DNA from: Capronia americana
Taxonomy: Eukaryota; Ascomycota; Eurotiomycetes; Chaetothyriales; Herpotrichiellaceae
Assembly: GCA_016110215.1 (NCBI GenBank)
Contig: JADWQD010000014.1
Span: 806,001-870,000, forward strand
Direction: 5' to 3'
DNA length: 64,000 nucleotides
Of this stretch, positions 55,754-64,000 are shown one piece after another; within the stretch, counting starts at the first letter, position 1; every line of letters begins with the position of its first letter. The position numbers were made by a program, and so were the translations under genes. The notes under the pieces are model-generated. The model worked only from the letters and a program-made list of their open reading frames with translations, was not told the DNA's origin and did not search any database.

Positions 55754-57115
55754 ATGACAGGTCCCTCTCCACCAACCTCCCCAATAACGCCTTCACGGAA
55801 GCGCAGGTCACTTCGACTGTCGAACGTGGACGTGTCGCAAGACTTCACATCGCCGAGCCCATATACCAGCGGTACGACGAATGGCACCAACTACTCCAGA
55901 AGGTCGTCGCGGACGTCGCAGACCTCGTACCAGCCACGATCGCCGGTGACACCGCGCCCCGTGTCATCGAAGTCGTCTAGGCCACCCTCCTTTTCACAAC
56001 CGCGCAGGCCGAGTCGAAACAGCATAAACAGCAATAGAAGCATAGAACAGCTGCGCGACAACGGCCTAGGGAATTTGGCAGATGAGCTAGGACAAGCGTG
56101 GGACGACGAGGCGGACGATGAAGAAGAAGGGCATTCCACCTTCCTCGAGGGACTCAGAGAGGGCGATGTGGCGCAAGACTCGCCGATGATGCGCGACTTC
56201 CAGAGTCCGATGCATGATCTCGGCTTTGGAATGCCCTTGCAGAGCCCGCAAGACCAATACAATGGACTATCCCCGACATCAAGTGTGCCGCCGCACCACA
56301 GGGATTCGCAACCGCAAGAGGCCAAAAAGCCGGCACATCAGAGACACGAGTCTGCCTACGACGGCTCAGATTACGGTCCCGAATCCGAGGCCGAACAAGA
56401 CGACGAAACAATGTCGCCAATGCTCCGAAAACGACTCCGAGACATTGAGAACCTGACGCGCATGTGCGTTAATCCCGAAGACGCAGTCAGCGAGGGCGGA
56501 GGAACCGTCCGCCGTGTGATATCAGGCTTGAAGGATCTTGGGCCGCAGGCGAATATAGAGTACGGTGTCACTCGCTTGAGCACGGCGTACACCTCAATGG
56601 CCACGCACCGAACTCACAAGACGCGCGACCTGTTTACGCAGTCGCATTCCCTCATGTACGGTGGCTCTCTGTGGCAACTCCCGGAAGAACTAATTGACTT
56701 ACTCCTCGACGATATCAACAACTTGGCCTCGGCCTTGCCCTTCCTGCGACCTCAGAACCCGCTGTTATCGCTTCAGATTCTCGCGTCTCAGACAGATGAA
56801 CTCACGCATACCCTTCGCTCTCTCACGGACCTTCTTCAGGAGTCTCGCCTCGTCTCTTCTGCCGCAACGAGAAAGCTCAAGTCCGTGCGCGATATGGTCG
56901 ACGACATGGCACTGGAAGAAGAGCTAGTGGAGAACAGTATACTTCTAATACAAGCTGGCGACTGGGACCGCAGGTGTCGCACTCGGCAGGCTGCACGGAC
57001 ATGTCAAGAAGTGTGTGAGGGATTTGCGGATCGTTGGGGAGTACAGTGCGATGTGGACCTGTTGGCGCTGGCTGAAGGGCGAAAGCAACCTGTTCAGGTA
57101 TCAGTGCAAGGCTGA
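55754..57115 (+). CDS. conserved filamentous-fungal protein, disordered N-terminus and helical C-terminus
   Basis: Intronless, 453 aa. Residues 1-100 are Ser/Pro/Arg-rich with many SP and TP sites (PTSPITPSRKRRSLRLSN), then a conserved-looking SIEQLRDNGLGNLADELGQA and an acidic patch (WDDEADDEEEGH). From about 215 it is mostly helical: MLRKRLRDIENLTRMCVNPE, GVTRLSTAYTSMATHRTHKT, WQLPEELIDLLLDDINNLAS, DELTHTLRSLTDLLQESRLV. It ends with WDRRCRTRQAARTCQEVCEG. The phospho-site-rich start and helical end suggest a cytoskeletal or cell-cycle adaptor, an inference; I cannot name the gene. Confidence 0.82.
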   Translation: MTGPSPPTSPITPSRKRRSLRLSNVDVSQDFTSPSPYTSGTTNGTNYSRRSSRTSQTSYQPRSPVTPRPVSSKSSRPPSFSQPRRPSRNSINSNRSIEQLRDNGLGNLADELGQAWDDEADDEEEGHSTFLEGLREGDVAQDSPMMRDFQSPMHDLGFGMPLQSPQDQYNGLSPTSSVPPHHRDSQPQEAKKPAHQRHESAYDGSDYGPESEAEQDDETMSPMLRKRLRDIENLTRMCVNPEDAVSEGGGTVRRVISGLKDLGPQANIEYGVTRLSTAYTSMATHRTHKTRDLFTQSHSLMYGGSLWQLPEELIDLLLDDINNLASALPFLRPQNPLLSLQILASQTDELTHTLRSLTDLLQESRLVSSAATRKLKSVRDMVDDMALEEELVENSILLIQAGDWDRRCRTRQAARTCQEVCEGFADRWGVQCDVDLLALAEGRKQPVQVSVQG

Positions 57116-57750
57116 TGGGTCAGAAGGCACACACGACCGAGTTCCGTGCATGCTAGACCTTGTTTCCAATTGTTGCGTGTTTTTGATTTTTTTGAGCGAG
57201 AAACTAAAGTGCAAACTGCAAGCTCGCACTACCCGCGCATGAAGCCGGAACTATTAGATGGCACGTTGGCTTGGTCGACATGCCGTTAGGAGTAATGAGG
57301 ACCAAGATAATCATGCTAGAAGAACGGTAGGAGGGGTGCTCACAATGAAGATATCAGACTTTCGTGAACACTCGACATGCTTAGAGACTCTCTTCATGAA
57401 TCGTCGTGGTGGGCACTTAAGTATCTTTCCTGCTTCATATCTACGCGTTCGTCCTCTCTTCTTGCCAACAAACGCATTGAAGTAGGTTACGGCCGCATGT
57501 TCACAGGAGCATCATCTGCAGTCTTTCGGCTCTCCCTTTTTATCCATCTATTGGGACAGACCTGTTTCTAGCATTGATAGTTGTCATACGGAGTACGAGG
57601 TACCCGTACGGAAGACATATAAGCCACCGAAGACACCATGAATTAATTGCTCCGTTGCCCACTTTCAAAGGTTACCTTCATACCGCGTACGTACACTATT
57701 ACTCGAGAAAGAGAAACATACCTAGGTAGGTAGGTAATCGCCATGATACG
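57116..57750. other. spacer between 55.7-kb gene and sulfatase relic
   Basis: Holds one TACGGAGTA copy. The N-terminal third of the sulfatase relic may once have been here, but I recognise none of it. Confidence 0.45.
57587..57595 (+). repeat. TACGGAGTA motif copy 4
   Basis: Lies in a local cluster of GTAC words (tacggagtac, ggtaccc, cgtacgg) within 57587-57620. Confidence 0.6.
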
Positions 57751-59302
57751 CGTTGAGCCTGCGGTACTTGTATGCTGTATGCTGTACGTACACAGTAGTA
57801 GTATATCGGATCCACTCCGAGATCCGTCTCCACGCTTTCATATACCAGGTCAGAGGCTTCGACATCTTTGATATGACCTTGGTGGAAGGGGAGACTGGCG
57901 TCGTCGTCGTCGTCATCATCGATCCTCTTGTCTCTGTCGAATGCACAGATGCAGCCTTCGCCTCATACGTGAAGTATCGGGACGACCGGGAGCTCAAGGG
58001 CCTGATCTACTCTCATTCTTACATGGACCACTTTGGTGGCGCACAAGGCGTGCTCCCCGAGGATGAGCCACACACAATCCCAATCATTGCTCCAGTGGGA
58101 TTTGTAGAGGAGGCCATGTGAGAAAACATCTTTGCCGTCCCGACAATGCGCATGTGGGCTGGGTACATGTTTGATTCCCACCTGGTGAAAGGCCCCCGGC
58201 GCGCAAATTGGCACTGGGCTCGGGACGACTAATTCAAGTTGGTTTGTGCGTCATGATACCGCCGACAGTCTTGATACAGGAGACCGGAGAGCAGCATGTC
58301 GTCGATGGAGTCCGAATCGTCTTCCAGCTTGTTCCAGAGACTGAAGCCCCGGCCGAGATCAACTTCTACTTCCCCAATCACAAAGCCGTCTGGATCTCCG
58401 AATGTGCCACTCATGTCATGCACAACGTCGTTACTCTACGAGGTGCCCTCGTTCGAGACGCGAAGGCATGATCCAAATACTTTGATGAAACAATCTCCAT
58501 CTTCTGTGAACAGTCCGATGTCCTCTTCGCCGGACACGATTGGCCGACAGGGGGCCGTGAGAATATCGTGGCTGTGGTCTCGCAGCAACGAGGCCTGTAT
58601 ACCTACCGCCACGATCAAACATTCAGGACGATGAATACAGGTCCCATGGGCATCCAGATCGCCGAGAGGATTAAATTGCCTCCGTCTTTGCAAAAGGCGT
58701 GGCTCATTCAACTCGGTCAGCCACAATGTCAAGGCCATCTATCAACGGTATTTGACGTGGTCCGACGGAAATCCGGGCAAGAGATATTTCAGATGTTTCG
58801 GGGGCGCAGAGGCGCTGGTTTCGTAAAGCGCATTAGGTCGTAGACGAGAGAGTCTTACGTTTCGCGACGATGCTGCTCGACCACGCCCCTGTTTGCTGAT
58901 CCTACACCGCATGTCAGCGCCGCTCTGGCCCGAGTATTCGAGAAGCTCGGTCAAGGCGTAGAAAATGCCATGTGGGGGATCTTCTACTCGACGCGAGCAC
59001 AAGACCTTCGAGGCACCAAGAGGGATGTTGGAGGTGTCATGTCGCACGTTCCCGCCATCAACCCTGCCTTGTCCATCGAACAATGGTTCGATTGCCTCTC
59101 CGTCCAGCTGGATGACTTTGCCGCTGCGGATGAGAACCTTGCGACAGATTTCCACATCACCGATGACAGAAGCCATTGGAGGCCCACACTGAGTAACGGC
59201 GCGCTCACGAATCGCCGCAAAGGTCAGCGTCACTCCTTCGACGCCTCACCGAATCTAAACCTGAGATTGGTAAAGAAGGAGCTGTATGATGTCTTGCAAT
59301 GA
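57751..59302 (+). pseudogene. alkyl/aryl-sulfatase relic (SdsA/Bds1-like metallo-beta-lactamase fold)
   Basis: Ordered remnants of one protein occur in changing frames. 57840-58120: YQVRGFDIFDMTLVEGETGV, then IIDPLVSVECTDAAFASY, LKGLIYSHSYMDHFGGAQGV and IPIIAPVGFVEEAM followed by TGA. 58170-58235: AGYMFDSHLVKGP, then AQIGTGLG in a second frame. 58258-58471: PPTVLIQETGEQHVVDGVRI, VPETEAPAEINFYFPNHKAV, ECATHVMHNVVTLRGALVRD. 58490-58740: LFAGHDWPTGGRENIV and AERIKLPPSLQKAWLIQLG. 58870-59302: VFEKLGQGVENAMWG and a C-terminal SCP2-like part (HITDDRSHWRPTLSNGALTN). The metal-binding HxHxDH motif reads HSYMDH, so one His is lost. Intact relatives cleave alkyl sulfates such as SDS. Confidence 0.82.
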
Positions 59303-59505
59303 GATCTTCGGCCCATTCGTCAGCATGGCGGCGATCTGAGATCATTGCGCAAGATTTGGGACCGTCCTCAGTTCCATTAACACATCATGGGGCACCCCGA
59401 GCCATCTGTAGAAAGAAATCAGGATCAAGCATTAAGCAAATACAATATTTCGGGTAGATTTTAGTCTACTTTTAGAATCTTGGTCCCCACGATAACTGTT
59501 CACAC

Positions 59506-61200
59506 TCAGTAGACATCCCAATCAAAATCTTCACCCATCAAGGGAAACATTGGCGCGTCATTGGGGGTCTCTTTTGATCATGGCTTCGTCGAACAGTCCC
59601 ATTCTAGGGGCACATGCAGTCAGGAAAGGGGAAGAGTTTGTGTAGAAGGGGCGACGGACAGGTATCTGTCGTCCAAAACCCTATTCAGGGGCGATGATGA
59701 CTGAGGGCCCCGAGTGCTAGCCTTCATGGTTGCTCGTAGTTGATCAGGGGTGCAGAGGAGAACCATGCTCTGAGGCTATTGGAGCTGCTGCTCTCTCAGG
59801 ATCGATGTCAGGATGTGCAACTGTTCCGTGCACAGACCGTGCGCGTCGTACGAAGTTACCTCGTAATTAATCTGAGGTATGTATGCAGCCGACGGCGGGT
59901 ACCAGTTGTTGGCCGCCATGAGGTAGTTCGTATCATCCCGTGGGCCGATTTCCTCGTCCAGTCGAGCGATGCGAGACGATGTGATTAGGGTAAGTTAAAT
60001 TCGGCCGAGGGACATAAGAAACGCCCACATAGGCGGAAGAAGAGAATGATGCTGACAAAGTACCGGATGTGAAGTTTGTGAACTCCTGGAATGTAACGTC
60101 TTCCGGCGCCTGAACAATACAAGCGCACGGAGCTCGGCAAGTTGTTCAATCCGAGCGACTAGACAGTCAAAGATGGCGAAAGCGTGCGCCGGTATTTTTC
60201 GCGTGAGCGCACAGAACTGAGTCAAACCTTTGGAGTTGATATGTGAACGGAGCGCCGTTCCTCTTGGGGAGAGCTGAAGATTGTCTTGATCTCGCATGTT
60301 CAGCATTCTGCCTAGTATCATTGCCAGTCGTATGGATGCCAGAGATAAGTCGGCCTATTCATTGGCGTCCTCATAGTCGGCCAGTTCCAAAGGCTGCAAA
60401 TCCAAGTCCTTGGTCGCGACATAGACTGAGTGGTCTTCCGTAGCATGCTGCCGGTAGCCTGTCTTGAGCCTGAAGTCAAGTTCAGTTGGCAAAGTTGGGT
60501 TTGGTGTCACAGACACGCTCGCAAATAGGTGACAGGCGATCCGGGGGAAGATGCCTGGGTCTGGTATTTTGGCATAAGTGGACTCTCTGTGTAGGCCCAA
60601 TTGGAATAGAAGACGAGGTACAATCAAAACCACAGTCACGCGATGAGGTAACATGCCAATAAGCAACCAGATAAAGAGCTTTTGACTTGACCAGATTGTC
60701 CCTCTCACAGCCGACATTGAGTAAGGTTCTCTCACTTTCATAAACATGTGTTCACTGTTGCCCATAGAAATCGATGGTTTTAACTGACGAAGCATGCTCC
60801 CCGGCAAGCAGAGAGCTTGGGGCAGTAAGACGGATGGTGAATCAGTACGAAAGTCTCGACGGTCAAGCACTGGATAGACATGGAAGAAATGTTCAAAGTA
60901 GGCATCGACGGAGGATTTGATTACCACCTTGGACGGGAGTACCGTTGCGCCTGAGGCGGACAGCATCTCTTGGTTAAATCTGTCCATGATGACCCCGAGA
61001 CGTCTGGCACTGTAGGCTAGAGGCGGTGAAAGACACGACATGTACGAGTCTTCGCCGACGTAACCAAGGAGCCTATGTAGTGGGTGGTGACAATCCTGCT
61101 CTGGGCGGGGCTCTTTTCTGGCGAGACTGGGATTGACCGGGCTTCTCTGGGTTGGATTTCGGCCTGATCAAGCGCTTCAGGAGTCCTAAAGACCGGTGAT
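59506..61200 (-). pseudogene. fungal-type transcription factor relic (Fungal_trans / middle homology region)
   Basis: Minus-strand remnants run N- to C-terminal. About 61080-60355: GYVGEDSYMSCL, ASVDAYFEHFFHVYPVLDRR, SVLLPQALCLPGSMLRQLKP, then LLFQLGLHRESTYAKIPDPG and LELADYEDANE, the middle homology region of Zn2Cys6 regulators. 60110-60030: SGAGRRYIPGVHKLHIRYFV in a shifted frame. 59980-59790: DEEIGPRDDTNYLMAANNWY, then PPSAAYIPQINYEVTSYDAH and ILTSILREQQLQ followed by TAG. 59560-59506: the C-terminus DAPMFPLMGEDFDWDVY and stop. Several frameshifts and stops intervene, and the zinc-cluster DNA-binding domain is not found. It is tail to tail with the sulfatase relic. Confidence 0.78.
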
Positions 61201-61433
61201 CGAGTCGCCTCCTCGCTTGATCCCCGAACCTTGTCATGGCGACGATATTTTGTTCTCGATGCCTACTGAAGCTGAGTTGGACTGAGCGACGAAGGCGAGA
61301 AACCTACTGGCAAATGTCTAGGTAGGTGCAGAACTCTGAGAGCGCCTAGAAATCGGGGAGGGACACAGGTAAGCCGAGGGCGAGTACTCGTAAAGGGGCG
61401 AGCGGCGTGCGGCAACCTGGTGTTGACCCTGGT

Positions 61434-61451
61434 CACGTGAAAAATCACGTG
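61434..61451. promoter_or_regulatory. paired CACGTG E-boxes
   Basis: Two palindromic CACGTG hexamers start 12 bp apart (61434-61439 and 61446-61451), separated by AAAAAT. E-boxes are targets of bHLH factors such as Pho4, Cbf1 and SREBP. They sit between the transcription-factor relic and the But2-like gene. Confidence 0.45.
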
Positions 61452-61871
61452 CACAACCGCTTGGCAGAGGATGCTGCGTGTTCAACCCACAGAGATATCC
61501 ACACAGATAATATGAACAACTGCACTTAACACTGTTGATTCAACACCTACGTTACGGCGTATCAGGAGGCGTTTCCGGAGGCGTTTGCTCCATCCGACTT
61601 GCCGGTTTTCCATTTGAGGCTTCTTTTTTTAGCCAGCCTCAGCCAGTGCTTGTACCCAGTAGTGGCGCAACCTAGGGCGTGTTCGTCAGAACCCAATCAC
61701 GCCATGAAGATCTCTTGTGGAGCTTGGCTCGAGGCCAGAAAATAGACCTTGCCGCTTGGAGTAGCTCCGTGCGCATACCCCCTGGACCTGCAATTTGCCG
61801 TTCCGACAAACAGGCGACAGCTCTGTGACAAACTTCCAACTTCCATCACCCTCAATTTCTGCATGAGAGAG

Positions 61872-61880
61872 TACGGAGTA
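61872..61880 (+). repeat. TACGGAGTA motif copy 5
   Basis: Fifth copy, in the region upstream of the But2-like gene. Confidence 0.6.
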
Positions 61881-62762
61881 CAAAGTCTCAACAGTCGACA
61901 GTTCATGTACTCCCCCGAAATGCTGTCGCGCAGCCGCGCTGCGCCTCGGAATGCTTGTTTCCAAAGTAACACTGGGAGCCCGGTCCAGGTAAACAACAAG
62001 TCGCTTAACCTTAATGAAGAGGATGCAGCATTCACGAGCACTCTCGGTTAGCGAATCTACCTCGTACTCGTAGAGACCAAAAGGCGAAGATATCCGGGTT
62101 GTCTGCGAATGAAAATCAGGCCAGAGATTCGGATCGGATCATGACCCAGTCAGAGGAAGCCATGCCGCCCCTCTGGAGACGAGCGCCAAACCTTAAGCTC
62201 TATCCAAGCTCTGTCCAAGCGACCTAAAGCTCCGCCCTGACCCCGGGCTAGGGGAAGACTCAAATCTCGTACCGTCAACTGACACCACACCCGTTTCGCG
62301 GCAGGTGACCAAGCCGTTCCAAAATCTCGCAAATCAGGGCAGTTTGACGGGGGGCTTGTCTCACTACCGGGTAAGTAAGGTGACGTGCGTTCGAAGAGTT
62401 GCTCAAGCTTCGATGGCCCGTCTTGTGGTGCAGCATCCCCCACACCCTCAAGGTCAATGGACGAAGAAGCTTTGGAGTGTTGCGAGAGCTTGCCATTGCC
62501 TGGCCCGCTAGCGCACGTCGAGCATGGCCATTCGGCTGTTGGACTTCAGGCGCAATCTCCCTGCCAGAGACGTACCCACTCCTTCTATATCTGCTGTTGA
62601 TATGGGCAGCCGGTTTTGACTCAAGCCCAACTCTTCCTCTCCTCTAACATCTGTCACTCGCTACCGTCACTCGCTTGAACACTCACGACTTGCACATCTT
62701 GTTGCGCAATTTTTACTCTGTACTCATAATATCACTCGCCAACCACACATCAAGACAGGAAG

Positions 62763-63398
62763 ATGAAGTCATTCGCCATCGTTGCCGCCTTGGCCGGCCT
62801 CGCCGCCGCTTACCCAGGCGAAGTCCTGCGCAAGCGCGCCCTCGCGCCGCGTGAAGGCTGTCCTGCAGAACTCGAGGCTGGTCAATTCGAGTTCCCCCAC
62901 TACATCACCCAAATCTCCAAATCTCAACCAGACAAGGCATTTGGGCCGCAATACAACGGCGTCTTCACACCTAACGACATTGCCTCGATCTTCAGCTTCG
63001 ACGTCCCCGCAGAGAGAGCGGACGCCAACTGCACGTTGGAGTTCATCTTCCCGGCAAAATCCCAACTGAAGACTTCCAACTTCGACTACGAGGGTGGTGG
63101 GTCGTTCTTCTTCACCGGTTACAACCCAGGAAGCTGCCCCGGACCGGAGACCACATGGAACAATCAGCCAGCCCCAGGTCCATTCCCACCTTTCCCAGCC
63201 ATTCACATGGAACCCGGTAATGCCTATACCATTGATGTCGGCCCTTGCTTCGTCGGCGCCGGTACCTGCGTTGCTGGCATGACGAGCACCAACGACACCA
63301 ACTTCTGGTTCTTCCAAGACCAGGATGAATGCCCAATCGGCATCTACACTGCCTACTCCTACGGCCTTCCACCAATGCAATATCCTCCCACCGCATAA
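62763..63398 (+). CDS. secreted protein with But2-type (ubiquitin 3 binding protein But2 C-terminal) domain
   Basis: Intronless, 211 aa. The N-terminus MKSFAIVAALAGLAAAYPGE is a clear signal peptide (cleavage probably after AAA-Y), followed by a Kex2-like KR at about residues 24-25 (LRKRALAPRE). The rest is a beta-rich domain: FEFPHYITQISKSQPDKAFG, TPNDIASIFSFDVPAERADA, CTLEFIFPAKSQLKTSNFDY and GSFFFTGYNPGSCPG. Even spacing of Cys (CPAE, NCTLEF, SCPG, PCFVGAGTC, ECPIG) suggests disulfides. This pattern fits the But2 C-terminal domain found in many secreted fungal wall-associated proteins. No GPI-anchor signal is seen. Function unknown. Confidence 0.8.
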   Translation: MKSFAIVAALAGLAAAYPGEVLRKRALAPREGCPAELEAGQFEFPHYITQISKSQPDKAFGPQYNGVFTPNDIASIFSFDVPAERADANCTLEFIFPAKSQLKTSNFDYEGGGSFFFTGYNPGSCPGPETTWNNQPAPGPFPPFPAIHMEPGNAYTIDVGPCFVGAGTCVAGMTSTNDTNFWFFQDQDECPIGIYTAYSYGLPPMQYPPTA

Positions 63399-64000
63399 AG
63401 GGCTTCGTTCGTGAAACGGGCAGATGATGGAGGAAAGGCGGTCGCCGGTCCGACCTGTCGGGTTCGACACCGGATCTGCTGGGTGGTATTCGGGACGACA
63501 GTTCATGACCTTTGCGACACAACAATTCGGGGAGAACGGGCAGGGAAATCAGAAAAAAGGGCGACCATTGTGGCACCTACCTTACCCCTGGGAATGGGTC
63601 TCCACGTGGCTGTATTCAGGTGGCACAATAGAGGACAAAGTGGTACAGGATATGCAAACAGCGGACCGATGCATGGTCTTTCCTTAAGCAACGCCCGCAA
63701 AAACTTTCCTTTTCATTTCGGCATATCTGGCTGGTGGTTGAAGATACCCTGGTTTTGGCATAAGCATAAGTGGAAAACTGCATAATAAATATTCCTTACA
63801 GCAACATGTTATCTTGATGCTCTGCGTTTAGGATAAATTCAGGCCCCTGGTCTCGAGCTCGACTCGCGGTGCGTTTCATGTGTGGTTCATTCCAAGTCTT
63901 AATCGTGTTGCACGCGCCAAGGCATTTTTCCGAGTCAAGCGAGCCTTTTCTTGGCATGTTTGCCTGCGGCATCTGCCGTGTCGATTCAGCCCTCATTGAT
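63399..64000. other. 3' flank to window end
   Basis: 3' flank of the But2-like gene. A 66-codon minus ORF (63996-63796) near the edge has no recognisable features; the window ends too soon to judge. Confidence 0.4.

Larger units (their letters stand above)
61201..62762. other. intergenic region upstream of secreted But2-like gene
   Basis: 1.56 kb with one TACGGAGTA copy (61872) and a pair of CACGTG E-boxes (61434, 61446). Small ORFs only. Confidence 0.45.

Noticed and set aside
57751..61200. idea of an active sulfatase biosynthetic or catabolic cluster
   Set aside because: Both genes are broken by frameshifts and stops, and one metal ligand is lost, so no functional cluster is present.
1..64000. 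search for CRISPR arrays, retrotransposon LTRs, Starship-like or defence genes
   Set aside because: No tandem spacer arrays, reverse-transcriptase, integrase or tyrosine-recombinase motifs, or NLR domains were recognised.

Overview
The window looks like a chromosome segment from a filamentous ascomycete (Pezizomycotina, plausibly Eurotiomycetes). Genes lie on both strands and are cut by short introns (mostly 45-65 nt) with GTRNGT donors, CTRAC/CTGAC branch sites and YAG acceptors. The gene set is also typical: a PalcA/Pho4-like bHLH factor, DUF2406, DUF1746, Clr5, Vps5 and a GPH sugar/H+ symporter. The order is not settled by anything I can see. I read no rRNA, tRNA, CRISPR or intact transposon.

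Layout. 0-16.4 kb: truncated bHLH factor (-), TPR protein (+), conserved hypothetical (+), tautomerase (-), Ser/Thr-rich membrane protein (-), retromer nexin Vps5 (-), a broken amino-acid permease (+), Vma21 (+) and a DUF2406 protein (-). 16.4-21.1 kb has no gene I can support. 21.1-33.7 kb is dense housekeeping: glucose-6-phosphate dehydrogenase (-), ribosomal protein eL33 (+), a multi-pass membrane protein (-), the GPH symporter (-), inorganic pyrophosphatase (-) and tRNA-dihydrouridine synthase 2 (+). 35.4-48.6 kb: mitoribosomal mL53 (-), Sec20 (+), RFC small subunit (+), a nuclear-type coiled-coil protein (-), a divergent Hsp70-like protein (+), DUF1746 (+) and mitochondrial ClpP (+). 49.5-57.1 kb: Clr5 protein (-), DUF1152 protein (+), cytidine deaminase (+), NatB catalytic subunit Naa20 (-) and a disordered/helical fungal protein (+). 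57.7-61.2 kb is decayed: an alkyl-sulfatase relic (+) and a fungal-type transcription-factor relic (-), tail to tail. A secreted But2-like protein follows at 62.8 kb.

Functional threads. There is no secondary-metabolite cluster or obvious defence system. Most intact genes are single-copy housekeeping genes, several in divergent pairs sharing 0.3-0.5 kb promoters (pyrophosphatase/Dus2, mL53/Sec20, Naa20/55.7-kb gene). The accessory signal is gene decay: three nutrient-related genes (permease, alkyl sulfatase, regulator) are recognisable only across frameshifts and stops. The most unusual intact structure is an apparent 3-nucleotide exon in the sugar transporter gene.

All exon maps were made by eye from splice signals, reading-frame continuity and remembered family consensus; no alignment or transcript data were available.
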